A stretch of 37,168 nt of DNA, taken from an uncultured Ruminococcus sp. (GTDB taxonomy: Bacteria; Bacillota; Clostridia; Oscillospirales; Acutalibacteraceae). Where the stretch lies: contig CACWRT010000014.1 of assembly GCA_902763365.1 (NCBI GenBank), forward strand, positions 1-37,168. Reading direction: 5' to 3'. Position numbers and translations under genes: made by a program. This document shows positions 26,511 through 33,487 of the stretch, in pieces (within the stretch, counting starts at the first letter, position 1; each line of letters opens with the position of its first letter). The notes below the pieces were generated by a model. It was not told the DNA's origin. It ran no database searches and saw only the letters and a program-made list of their open reading frames with translations.

Positions 26511-26627
26511 GAGCCGCTCAAAAAGCCTGATACGCGGGCAGTAAAGTATGAGCGGCGAGTTCAGAGCGGATGCGAAGCGGAGCGATACCCGCGTTAAGGG
26601 TCCGGCGTCACGCCGGCGGCTCGCCGG
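26511..26627 (+). repeat. Dispersed nested-palindrome element, module B, copy 3
   Basis: Full copy with an outer GAGCCGC/GCGGCTC stem and an ACGCGGG/CCCGCGT stem. Near the right end it has an extra CCGGCG-TCA-CGCCGG hairpin. The right end runs directly into the purine-rich ribosome binding site of the gene at 26645, leaving 17 bases to the ATG. Confidence 0.9.
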
Positions 26628-26644
26628 GGAGAGGAGAGAAGTAA

Positions 26645-27058
26645 ATGGGATTTCAGGATGACTGGATGATGAGACAGATAGAGATGATGGCGAAGTTTGT
26701 TGCGAATGTTGTATTCGGGAAGAAGGATTCGCAGGTTGAGTATGAGATAGTCGGGGACATAAACGATACCAATACGCTCACTCCGACAGATATTCTGCAC
26801 CTTGAGCTTATGAAGATGATAAGGGAAGGTCTTTACGGAGAAGCCGAGGATATGCTTTTTGAGAATATGCAGTATAATGACAAATACATTGAGCTTTCCA
26901 CAGATTTCTATAAACGACTGAATGATCTCAGCAATGAACAGCTTGAAGCGGGCGGTTTTTCCCGTGATGAGGTATATGACGGCTATATTGAAATAATGTC
27001 GCTTTTAGGTGTGCCGATAGATGTTTTCGGACAGGCAGACAGAAGCGATTATCAGTGA
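26645..27058 (+). CDS. Conserved hypothetical protein (DUF6483-like)
   Basis: Soluble, acidic, mostly helical protein of 137 residues. The N-terminus MGFQDDWMMRQIEMMAKFVANVVFGKK (MRQI then FLAK/FVAN-FGK) is typical of a small Clostridial family I recall as DUF6483, with the pair of helices at about 50-110 looking TPR-like. The function is unknown. GAGAGGAGAG precedes the ATG by a few bases and is fused to the end of a dispersed repeat. It is an isolated gene, with a small membrane peptide gene 85 bases downstream. Confidence 0.65.
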   Translation: MGFQDDWMMRQIEMMAKFVANVVFGKKDSQVEYEIVGDINDTNTLTPTDILHLELMKMIREGLYGEAEDMLFENMQYNDKYIELSTDFYKRLNDLSNEQLEAGGFSRDEVYDGYIEIMSLLGVPIDVFGQADRSDYQ

Positions 27059-27143
27059 CCTGTTTAATTAATTATCAGAATAAAAAACAGCATGACAGCA
27101 TATAATGAAAAGGGAGATCATCTTTTCATTCGGAGGTGCGGTC

Positions 27144-27284
27144 ATGCTTTTATTTTTGACAGGGATGACAGTGGGGATATCCATAGGGGTAATATGTATG
27201 GCATTGCTTACAGCGGCATCCGATTCGGACAGGGATGCCGAGATGATGCAAAACAGAAGGAAAAAAACAGCAGACAATAACTGA
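27144..27284 (+). CDS. 46-residue membrane peptide (DUF3789-like)
   Basis: Tiny gene starting at the ATG at 27144, six bases after GGAGGT. The product begins MLLFLTGMTVGISIGVICMAL, a single membrane helix with glycine-spaced residues, followed by an acidic then basic tail (SDSDRDAEMMQNRRKK). This resembles DUF3789 peptides found in Clostridia, whose function is unknown. It is followed at once by an intrinsic terminator, which supports a real short transcript. Confidence 0.65.
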   Translation: MLLFLTGMTVGISIGVICMALLTAASDSDRDAEMMQNRRKKTADNN

Positions 27285-27290
27285 ATCCCG

Positions 27291-27326
27291 GGCAGATCGT
27301 ATGAAAATATGGTCTGCTCTTTTTTG
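27291..27326 (+). terminator. Intrinsic terminator upstream of spoIIIAA
   Basis: GCAGATC pairs with GGTCTGC (one G-U pair) around an A-rich loop and is followed by a run of T. It separates the 46-residue peptide gene from the spoIIIA operon. Confidence 0.85.
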
Positions 27327-27410
27327 TCGGAATTTTTGTGGTCTATTATTGGCATTAGCTTTCTATAATTGACTATAACCAAAAGAAATGAACCGGAAAG
27401 GAGAAAGCAG

Positions 27411-28358
27411 ATGGATCGCAGTGTAAGCATCAAAGCATTTGACGAAACCGCAAAAATGATAAGCGGGACACTATCGGAAACACTTCTTCGCCTGCCCGCA
27501 AATAAAAAACCGTATATTCAGGAAATAAGATTGCGCAGCGGACGCGCAGTCGCGCTGACCGAAGGAAACGAAACCATTTTCATGTGCCGTGACGGAACAG
27601 TACTCTATACCCCCACAGAAAGGGCTGTAATATGTTCAAGACAGGATATACATGATACATTCAAAAGCATCTGCGGCTATTCGGTCTACAGCAGACAAAG
27701 CGAAATAAATAACGGCTATATCACAGCACCAAACGGCAGCCGCATAGGTATCTGCGGTACGGCAAACCTGAAAAACGGCGAAATAACCTCAATCACCGAT
27801 ATAACCACAATGAATATACGTATCTCACGCCAGATATTCGGTGCGGCAGATGAGATAATAAAACGCTTGTTTCCGCTGAGAAACGGTATTCTTATTGCAG
27901 GACCGCCCACAAGCGGAAAAACAACAATACTTCGTGATATAGCCTATAACATATCCTTAGGAAAAAGCACGGGAATAAAAAGAACCTGCATAATTGACGA
28001 AAGGGGTGAGATATCGGGAGGAATTAACGGCAATATAGATACGGGGCTTTCGGATGTGCTTGTGGGATACCCGAAATCTTTGGGTATCATACAGGCAATA
28101 AGATCCCTTTCTCCGCAGGTAATAATATGCGACGAGGTGGGAACCTCCGAGGATGTCAGGACAGTATTGCAGGGCGCAAATGCAGGCGTATACATTATAG
28201 CTACCATACATTCCGACAGTTTTGAATCCCTTATGAAAAGAAAACAGGGAAGAGAGCTTTTAGCTTCGGGAGCATTCGGGAATGTTGTTGTTCTTGATAA
28301 TGAATCGGGCGCAGGCCGCATCAAAGAATGGATAGATACAGAAATGCTGCCTGCATAG
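27411..28358 (+). CDS. spoIIIAA: Stage III sporulation protein AA
   Basis: Cytoplasmic ATPase of the SpoIIIA-SpoIIQ channel, made in the mother cell and needed to maintain the engulfed forespore. It resembles type II/IV secretion ATPases. It has 315 residues with Walker A GPPTSGKT at 164-171, an acidic box CIIDERGE (193-200) and QVIICDEVGTSEDV as Walker B. A TTG at 27369 is in frame, but AAAGGAG about seven bases before the ATG at 27411 decides the start. A weak sigma-E-like pair (TCTATTA near 27342, CTATAATT near 27363) precedes it. It is the first of eight genes in the usual order. Confidence 0.95.
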   Translation: MDRSVSIKAFDETAKMISGTLSETLLRLPANKKPYIQEIRLRSGRAVALTEGNETIFMCRDGTVLYTPTERAVICSRQDIHDTFKSICGYSVYSRQSEINNGYITAPNGSRIGICGTANLKNGEITSITDITTMNIRISRQIFGAADEIIKRLFPLRNGILIAGPPTSGKTTILRDIAYNISLGKSTGIKRTCIIDERGEISGGINGNIDTGLSDVLVGYPKSLGIIQAIRSLSPQVIICDEVGTSEDVRTVLQGANAGVYIIATIHSDSFESLMKRKQGRELLASGAFGNVVVLDNESGAGRIKEWIDTEMLPA

Positions 28359-28378
28359 TGAAAAAAGGGGGAACAAGA

Positions 28379-28888
28379 ATGGTTGTAAAGCTGATCGGTG
28401 GAATACTTATCGTAATGTGCGGAATGTTTACGGGGATGTACCTTTCGGGAAAGACAAGGGAAAAGACGCTGTTTTTGCAGCAGTATATATCATTTCTGAC
28501 TCAGACAAAGGCCATGATAGAATACTCGGGAGAAAATATAGGAAATGTGCTTCTTAGAGTACATTCCGTACCGCTGATGGATCATCTTATAGGTGAAGTA
28601 ACGGGGATGCTTGATTCGGGTGTGGATTTTGCATCAGCATGGATCAAAGCGGCAGGACATTCTGCTGAGAGAAACGAATTTGACAGAGCTGATCTTCCAC
28701 TTGTTATGGATTTCGGCGATGGATTCGGAGAACGAGATGCGGCAAGAGAAGGCGCAAAAATACAGCTTGTGATAAACAATGTCACATCAAGACTCGAACA
28801 ATCCGAAAAGGACAGCCTGATAAAACAAAGACTATACAGAACAGTAGGAACATTCTGCGGTATACTTATCGCCGTTGTACTTATTTAA
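28379..28888 (+). CDS. spoIIIAB: Stage III sporulation protein AB
   Basis: Membrane protein of the sporulation channel, related to GspF-type secretion platform proteins. It has 169 residues. An N-terminal membrane helix (about 3-21) is followed by a helical domain with FLTQTKAMIEYSGENI and FGDGFGERDAAREGAKIQL, and a C-terminal helix GTFCGILIAVVLI. The frame is open from 28328, overlapping spoIIIAA. The GGGGGAACAAGA site fits the ATG at 28379, which gives the normal N-terminus MVVKLIGG. It stops six bases before an inverted copy of the dispersed element. Confidence 0.93.
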   Translation: MVVKLIGGILIVMCGMFTGMYLSGKTREKTLFLQQYISFLTQTKAMIEYSGENIGNVLLRVHSVPLMDHLIGEVTGMLDSGVDFASAWIKAAGHSAERNEFDRADLPLVMDFGDGFGERDAAREGAKIQLVINNVTSRLEQSEKDSLIKQRLYRTVGTFCGILIAVVLI

Positions 28889-28894
28889 TGACCG

Positions 28895-28998
28895 TCGAGC
28901 CGCCGGTCCCATAACGCGGGTATCGCTCCGCTGACGCTGCGCTCTGTCTGAACAGCTTATGGTGTACTGACCGCGTATCAGGCTCTCTGAGCGGCTCT
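28895..28998 (-). repeat. Dispersed nested-palindrome element, module B, copy 4
   Basis: On the minus strand it has GAGCCGC at the left end, ACGCGG/CCGCGT inside and GCGGCTC at the right end. The inner hairpin segment has diverged. It is oriented against the spoIIIA operon and abuts the spoIIIAB stop codon. Confidence 0.85.
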
Positions 28999-29089
28999 TT
29001 ATCGCATTATGGATTTAATGCTATTGTTATCTGATTTTTGCGATAAAGCTTGTGACACGAGTTGGTGTAAAATGATTCTGGGAAAACTA

Positions 29090-29246
29090 AATTCTTCAAT
29101 AATTTTGAGCGAGGAATACAAAATAACAGGCGATAAAAAAGTAATAACCGCGACAAATAAAGGCAGCAGTGACGAGTTCAGAGCGGAACGTAGTGAAGCG
29201 AATCCCGCGTTAAGGGTCCAGCGTCACGCTGGCGGCGGCTCGCGAG
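29090..29246 (+). repeat. Variant (class 2) repeat, copy 1
   Basis: The right half matches module B from GAGTTCAGAGCGG to GCGGCTCGCG. The left half is different and is shared with 36986-37130, including the blocks AAAATAACAG, AAAAGTAATAACCGCGAC and AAATAAA. It ends 21 bases before the spoIIIAC start codon. Confidence 0.8.
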
Positions 29247-29266
29247 GTCACAGGAGAATAGGGTAA

Positions 29267-29461
29267 ATGAATATTGATTTTATTTTCAAAATAGCTGCAA
29301 TCGGTATAATAGTAGCTGTGCTCAGCCTTGTTCTTTCACGTTCGGGGAGGGAAGAACAGGCTATGATGACTACGCTTGCAGGTCTTGTAGTGGTGCTTCT
29401 GATGCTTGTAGAAAAAATATCGGAGCTTTTCACCACAATAGAAAGCCTGTTCGGATTCTGA
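29267..29461 (+). CDS. spoIIIAC: Stage III sporulation protein AC
   Basis: Small channel membrane protein, 64 residues, the usual size. Two hydrophobic helices, about 4-21 (FIFKIAAIGIIVAVLSLVLS) and 30-48, are joined by a basic/acidic turn SRSGREEQ, as in the family. The ribosome binding site is AGGAGAATAGGG. The stop codon overlaps the spoIIIAD start by one base (ATGA), so the two are coupled. Confidence 0.94.
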   Translation: MNIDFIFKIAAIGIIVAVLSLVLSRSGREEQAMMTTLAGLVVVLLMLVEKISELFTTIESLFGF

Positions 29462-29853
29462 TGGAAATAGTTACATTGTGTGCGGCAGCGGTAACAGCCG
29501 TTATAGCAGCAGCAGGACTCAAAAAGTATTCCCCCGAAACAAGCATAATGCTGTCTTTGGCATGCGGTGTAATGATACTTCTGACAATACTTCCGAAGTT
29601 TACCCCTGTGTCTGATGAGATAAACAGGCTTATAGGTATGAGCGGACTTGACAGCTCCTATGCAGAGGTTCTTATAAAAACAATAGGCATATGTATACTC
29701 GGTAAATTCACGACCGATCTTTGTAATGACAACGGATACACGTCCCTTGGTTCAAAAATAGAATTTGCATCCAGATTATCCGTACTGATAATATCTCTGC
29801 CCCTGTATGGAAATGTGATAAATATGGCTGCGGATCTTCTGGGTGTATCATAG
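29461..29853 (+). CDS. spoIIIAD: Stage III sporulation protein AD
   Basis: Membrane protein of the same channel, 130 residues, related to SpoIIIAC and lengthened by further helices. Conserved stretches include AGLKKYSPETSIMLSLACG, YAEVLIKTIGICILGKFTTDLCNDNGYTSLGSKIE and the C-terminal PLYGNVINMAADLL. No separate ribosome binding site is visible, which fits translational coupling to spoIIIAC. Confidence 0.95.
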   Translation: MEIVTLCAAAVTAVIAAAGLKKYSPETSIMLSLACGVMILLTILPKFTPVSDEINRLIGMSGLDSSYAEVLIKTIGICILGKFTTDLCNDNGYTSLGSKIEFASRLSVLIISLPLYGNVINMAADLLGVS

Positions 29854-29864
29854 GCAGGAGAAAA

Positions 29865-31004
29865 ATGAAAAAAATTATTTGTATAATATCTGCGGTAACT
29901 CTGATATTTCTGTTTCCCTTAACGGTCTGTGCCGCAGACGGGAATGAAGCAGAAGAACTGTACCGCGACCAGCTGTCGGCAAGCGGCGCAGGCAGTCTGC
30001 ATGAACAGCTGCCCGAGGAAACAAAAAAGCTTCTCTCGGATATGGATGTTTCACTGGGCAGTATAGACGAACTGAGTTCCTTCAACGGCGGAAAAATAGT
30101 TGAAACAATTACATCTGTCATTGCCGAAAAAGGCAGGACGCCGATTCCTACAGCATTTGTTATACTCGGAGTCATGCTTCTTTGCGCATTTACAAACGGA
30201 TTTGAGATAAAAGCAGGAAAAGGCGTACAGGGAAACATTGTATCAGCGGCGGGTACTTTAGGTGTTTGCGGCGCAGTAATAGCTCCCGTTACCGATCTTA
30301 TAGTAAGGTCAGGAGAAGTAATACAGGGCGCATCGGGCTTTATGATGCTTTACGCTCCCGTTATGTCAGGGTTAATGATATCGTCAGCCCATGAAATACA
30401 GGGAAGCTCCTACTACACGCTGCTTATGGGAGCTTGTGAAGTCATAGGTATGCTGTCCTCGAAGATACTTTTTCCCGTAATAAAAATTTTTCTTGCTTTG
30501 TCCATTACCTCGTCGGTATCACCCTCGCTGAATCTTTCGGGGATAACGGAGTCCCTCAGCAAGTGCATGAAATGGGTGATGAATTTTTCCCTCGGCATAT
30601 TTGTTACTATACTTACTGCCCAAAATCTTGTTACATCATCTCTTGATGACGTAAGTACCCGCGCGCTGCGGTTTGCCATGAATTCATTCGTTCCGGTAGT
30701 CGGCGGTGTTCTTGGAGAAGCTCTGGGAACATTCAGCGGCAGTCTTTCATTGCTGAAAAGCGGCACAGGTGTTTTTGTGATAATTGCTTCGGGCTGTATG
30801 TTTCTTCCGCTGCTGACAGAATGTCTGATATGGAGGATATGCTTTTTTCTTCTGGGAGAAGCAGCCGATATTCTGGGCATAGCGCCTGTGAGATCGGTAA
30901 TGAAAGCGATCGGCGCAGTATTATCACTCATAACGGCAGTAATGCTGACAATACTTGTAATATTTATAATTTCTACCGTGATAGTTCTTATAGTAGGGAA
31001 ATAA
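29865..31004 (+). CDS. spoIIIAE: Stage III sporulation protein AE
   Basis: Large membrane component of the sporulation channel, 379 residues. A cleavable-looking signal (MKKIICIISAVTLIFLFPLTVCAAD) is followed by a short external segment and then about seven hydrophobic helices from about residue 85 to the C-terminus (FVILGVMLLCAFTNGFE, FMMLYAPVMSGLMIS, FVPVVGGVLGEALGTF, TAVMLTILVIFIISTVIVLIV). It follows spoIIIAD by 11 bases with a GGAG site and has the normal family length. Confidence 0.95.
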   Translation: MKKIICIISAVTLIFLFPLTVCAADGNEAEELYRDQLSASGAGSLHEQLPEETKKLLSDMDVSLGSIDELSSFNGGKIVETITSVIAEKGRTPIPTAFVILGVMLLCAFTNGFEIKAGKGVQGNIVSAAGTLGVCGAVIAPVTDLIVRSGEVIQGASGFMMLYAPVMSGLMISSAHEIQGSSYYTLLMGACEVIGMLSSKILFPVIKIFLALSITSSVSPSLNLSGITESLSKCMKWVMNFSLGIFVTILTAQNLVTSSLDDVSTRALRFAMNSFVPVVGGVLGEALGTFSGSLSLLKSGTGVFVIIASGCMFLPLLTECLIWRICFFLLGEAADILGIAPVRSVMKAIGAVLSLITAVMLTILVIFIISTVIVLIVGK

Positions 31005-31057
31005 GCAGTTTGTCGGGAAGAGTTCGTTTTTTATGAAAGGATTTTGGTATTAAGGCG

Positions 31058-31537
31058 GTGATAAAGCTGGACGAGATAAATTCATGGACAATGGCAGTAT
31101 GTATATGTTGTGTAATAGCCTGTCTTGCAGAAATGCTGATACCCGACCCGAAATATGAAAAAACTGTACGTTTTGTACTTGGAAGTCTTATGCTTTGCGC
31201 AATGATCGAACCTTTAAGGAGTATCACGGCAGACAGTGTACAGATAAGTGACAGCTTTGATATTGAATATGAAGCAGATACGGAACAGATGAGAAAAACA
31301 GAGAAACAGTATATAGAGAAAAAACTTGCCGATACCGTAAAAGACAAGCTTACAGAAAAAAATATCGAACTGAACAGTATTTCGGTAAATGTGGGATATG
31401 ATGAAGAGAACGTGCCTGTATCCGTAAGCTGCCGTGCGGTTTTGGCTGAAAAGGACAGCAGAAATATCGGTACAGTAAGGAAAGAGATAGCCGAAATACT
31501 TGGTGACGAAAGTATTATTACAGTTTCCGCAGAATAA
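31058..31537 (+). CDS. spoIIIAF: Stage III sporulation protein AF
   Basis: Channel protein anchored by two N-terminal helices (about 9-27 and 36-52) with a C-terminal domain facing the intermembrane space. It has 159 residues. The start is uncertain. GTG at 31058 is annotated here, but the nearest strong site, AAAGGA (31036-31041), is 16 bases away and would fit an in-frame ATT at 31049. The domain from about 85 has NSISVNVGYDEENVPVSVSCRAVL, consistent with the ring-building fold of the family. Confidence 0.9.
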   Translation: MIKLDEINSWTMAVCICCVIACLAEMLIPDPKYEKTVRFVLGSLMLCAMIEPLRSITADSVQISDSFDIEYEADTEQMRKTEKQYIEKKLADTVKDKLTEKNIELNSISVNVGYDEENVPVSVSCRAVLAEKDSRNIGTVRKEIAEILGDESIITVSAE

Positions 31538-31608
31538 AAATCATATTTGACTGTACGGCGCATAAGATGATAACATGGGAAGTTGATACTGACAGTACAA
31601 AAAGGCAT

Positions 31609-31800
31609 AGCGGCTTCGCAGCTCAGAGCTAAGGGCTCAGAGCTCAGAGCTATGGCGGCTCGGATTTAATAAATGCTTAAAGTGGTTTTATAGCGATACC
31701 CGAGGGCTTCGCAGCTCAAAGCAGTTAGCTATTAGCTCAAAGCGTGGCGGCTCATGGTTTATAGTGTTTAGAGTGATTTTATAGCGATACAAACTATGAA
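31609..31800 (+). repeat. Two tandem module A repeats
   Basis: Two units of about 95 bases. Each has CTTCGCAGCTC, repeated AGCTCAGAGC or AGCTCAAAGC words, GGCGGCTC and TTTTATAGCGATAC in the same order. They precede module B directly, as a single module A does at 21952-22045(-). The internal AGCTC words make the region slippage-prone. Confidence 0.75.
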
Positions 31801-31810
31801 ATAACCAAAA

Positions 31811-31919
31811 ATGAGCCGCTGCCAAAGCCTGATACGCGGTCAGTACAGCATGAACTGCGAGTTCAGAGCGGATGCGCAGCGGAGCGATACCCGCGTTACG
31901 GGTCCGGCGGCTCGCCGGG
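31811..31919 (+). repeat. Dispersed nested-palindrome element, module B, copy 5
   Basis: Full copy with GAGCCGC/GCGGCTC, ACGCGG/CCGCGT and a perfect TGAACT-GCG-AGTTCA inner hairpin. It ends 49 bases before the spoIIIAG start codon in the same orientation. Confidence 0.9.
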
Positions 31920-31967
31920 GTTCGCCGGCGAAAATGTAACTGACTTAACAGATCGGAGCAGAAGAAT

Positions 31968-32570
31968 ATGAAAGACAAAGATAATGAAGCGGCTTTGACC
32001 GAAAATAAAAAGGCGCTGAGCAGGCTCCTGAGCAATGACAGGATACTCAGCATAATAGTAATGCTGGGGATTGCGGGGATAGCGCTGATATTTATATCAT
32101 CTTATCTTTCCCCCGTCAGCAGTGACAGTGAAACAAATACCGAAGAAATAAGCGATACCGATACGTTTTCTGAAAATTACAAAAATGAACTGACAGAGGA
32201 ACTGGGGAACATGATAGCAAGTATTGACGGAGCAGGCAGAACGAAGGTTATGATAACACTGGAAGGAACTGTACGCGACGTATATGCGGCGGACACCGAT
32301 ACAAACGGCAAGGAGTCCTCAAGAAAGACAGACAGCAATGAAAATGCGGACAAGCAGAATACCGAAAAGAAAACATATACCATTATAAGAGGACGTGACG
32401 GATCGGAAAAGGCGCTTTCAATAGGTCAGCTGCTTCCCGAAATAAAAGGAGTGCTGGTGGTGTGTGACGGAGGGGACAGGGAAGATGTGAAGGAAAAAAT
32501 AATACAGGCAGTTTCTGCTGCATTGAATATTACAAGATCACATATATATGTTACAGCTTTGCAGAAGTAA
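31968..32570 (+). CDS. spoIIIAG: Stage III sporulation protein AG
   Basis: Forms the large ring of the SpoIIIA channel in the intermembrane space. It has 200 residues. A cytoplasmic stretch (1-20) and one membrane helix at about 26-46 (ILSIIVMLGIAGIALIFISSYL) are followed by a polar linker. The ring-building domain contains LGNMIASIDGAGRTKVMITLEG, a hydrophilic insert rich in Asn, Lys and Glu, and the C-terminal LPEIKGVLVVCDGGDREDVKEKIIQAVSAALNI. All match the family. The ribosome binding site (GGAGCAG) is modest. It is separated from spoIIIAF by a repeat block. Confidence 0.93.
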   Translation: MKDKDNEAALTENKKALSRLLSNDRILSIIVMLGIAGIALIFISSYLSPVSSDSETNTEEISDTDTFSENYKNELTEELGNMIASIDGAGRTKVMITLEGTVRDVYAADTDTNGKESSRKTDSNENADKQNTEKKTYTIIRGRDGSEKALSIGQLLPEIKGVLVVCDGGDREDVKEKIIQAVSAALNITRSHIYVTALQK

Positions 32571-32612
32571 ATACATTTAAGTAATAAAAATTTGTAAACT
32601 GGGGGAATCATC

Positions 32613-33230
32613 ATGTCATTCGGTAAAAGACAATTGGTTATAGCATCTTTAGTGGTGGCTCTGGGAGCAGCAGTATATCTTAACTGGCAGTTTTCCGATG
32701 CTGAAAGCATAATGGAAACAAAAACGGAAACAGAATCTTCCGAAGTAAAACAACTGGGTCAGACAACATATGTAAATACCGAGCTTACCGCAGAAAGCTC
32801 CGAGATAAAGCAGCAGTCACAGAATTCATCGCCGGAGAGCAGTAAAGCAGCCTCCGAAAGCTCCGCCGATAACGGTTTTTTCTCCGAACAAAGGGTAAAA
32901 AGGGATAAAGGAAATGAGCAGGCGCTCGAAATAATGACAGATGTGATAGGCTCACAGGAGGAAAACGGGGCTAAAAAAGAGGAAGCGCTCAGTTCGGCAG
33001 AAAAATTGTCCGATACTATTAAAAAACAGACCGATCTTGAAAATGAGATACGCATAAAAGGATTTGAAGATGCTTTTGTTACTCTTAATAACGGCAGCTG
33101 CAGCGTCAGCGTTTACGGAAAAGAGCTTGATGACGCAGCCGTTATTATGATAAAAGATATGGTCAACAGACAAACGGGAGTGGAATTCGACAGTATAACC
33201 GTTACTCAGGCGAGAAAAGACGGAAAATAA
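32613..33230 (+). CDS. spoIIIAH: Stage III sporulation protein AH
   Basis: Mother-cell partner of forespore SpoIIQ across the intermembrane space. It has 205 residues. One N-terminal membrane helix (about 6-22, LVIASLVVALGAAVYLNW) is followed by a long Ser/Glu-rich linker (about 25-100). The C-terminal YscJ/FliF-like domain ends MIKDMVNRQTGVEFDSITVTQARK. The linker has repeated SSE motifs. It is the last gene of the operon. A GGGGGAATCATC site precedes the ATG. No spoIIQ or lytM-type partner gene lies in the window. Confidence 0.93.
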   Translation: MSFGKRQLVIASLVVALGAAVYLNWQFSDAESIMETKTETESSEVKQLGQTTYVNTELTAESSEIKQQSQNSSPESSKAASESSADNGFFSEQRVKRDKGNEQALEIMTDVIGSQEENGAKKEEALSSAEKLSDTIKKQTDLENEIRIKGFEDAFVTLNNGSCSVSVYGKELDDAAVIMIKDMVNRQTGVEFDSITVTQARKDGK

Positions 33231-33420
33231 TTCCCAAAATGAGAATATTACAATCTTGTAATAAAAGTGTAAAAAAATTATAACCAAATGAGTATAATGT
33301 GTTTCTTAAAAATAGGCGAAAATTTAGTATAAAATCCTCAAAACGGCATTGAATATTATGTGTAAAGTGCTAAAGTTGCAATTTAGGAGAAATTTTTTTC
33401 GAATAATCGGCATTATTTTC

Positions 33421-33449
33421 TTGCAATAATTGTTAAAAGATTGTAATAT
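33421..33449 (+). promoter_or_regulatory. Probable promoter of the C39-like secreted protein
   Basis: TTGCAA (33421-33426) and TAATAT (33444-33449) have 17-base spacing in an AT-rich 257-base intergenic region. An ACGGAGGTC ribosome binding site follows before the ATG at 33488. Nothing else was recognised in the region. Confidence 0.5.
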
Positions 33450-33487
33450 ATATATGGTCAAATAAAAACTACGGAGGTCATTATTTA

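Larger units (their letters stand above)
28889..29266. repeat. 378-base repeat insertion between spoIIIAB and spoIIIAC
   Basis: It contains a minus-orientation full module B (28895-28998) and a plus-orientation variant copy (about 29090-29246), so their right ends face outward and form an imperfect inverted pair of about 50 bp. The outer ends read GAGCCGCCGG and GGCGGCTCGCG. The enclosed 29000-29090 segment is unique within the window. An open frame at 29009-29266 spans the insert but looks like repeat translation rather than a gene. Confidence 0.75.
31538..31967. other. 430-base intergenic insertion inside the spoIIIA operon
   Basis: Apart from about 60 bases after spoIIIAF, it is filled by repeats: two tandem module A copies (31609-31800) and one full module B (31811-31919), all on the plus strand. 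No gene, clear terminator or promoter was recognised, so spoIIIAG and spoIIIAH must be transcribed through it or from an unseen promoter. Confidence 0.7.

Noticed and set aside
29009-29266. Open frame of 85 codons between spoIIIAB and spoIIIAC
   Set aside because: It runs through the class 2 repeat and its end reads repeat-derived sequence (DEFRAERSEANPALR style). There is no good ribosome binding site, so it is treated as chance or decayed coding.
31609-31919. Possible CRISPR array because of repeated words
   Set aside because: The units are about 95 bases, unequal and contiguous, with no short identical repeats alternating with unique spacers, and no cas genes are present.
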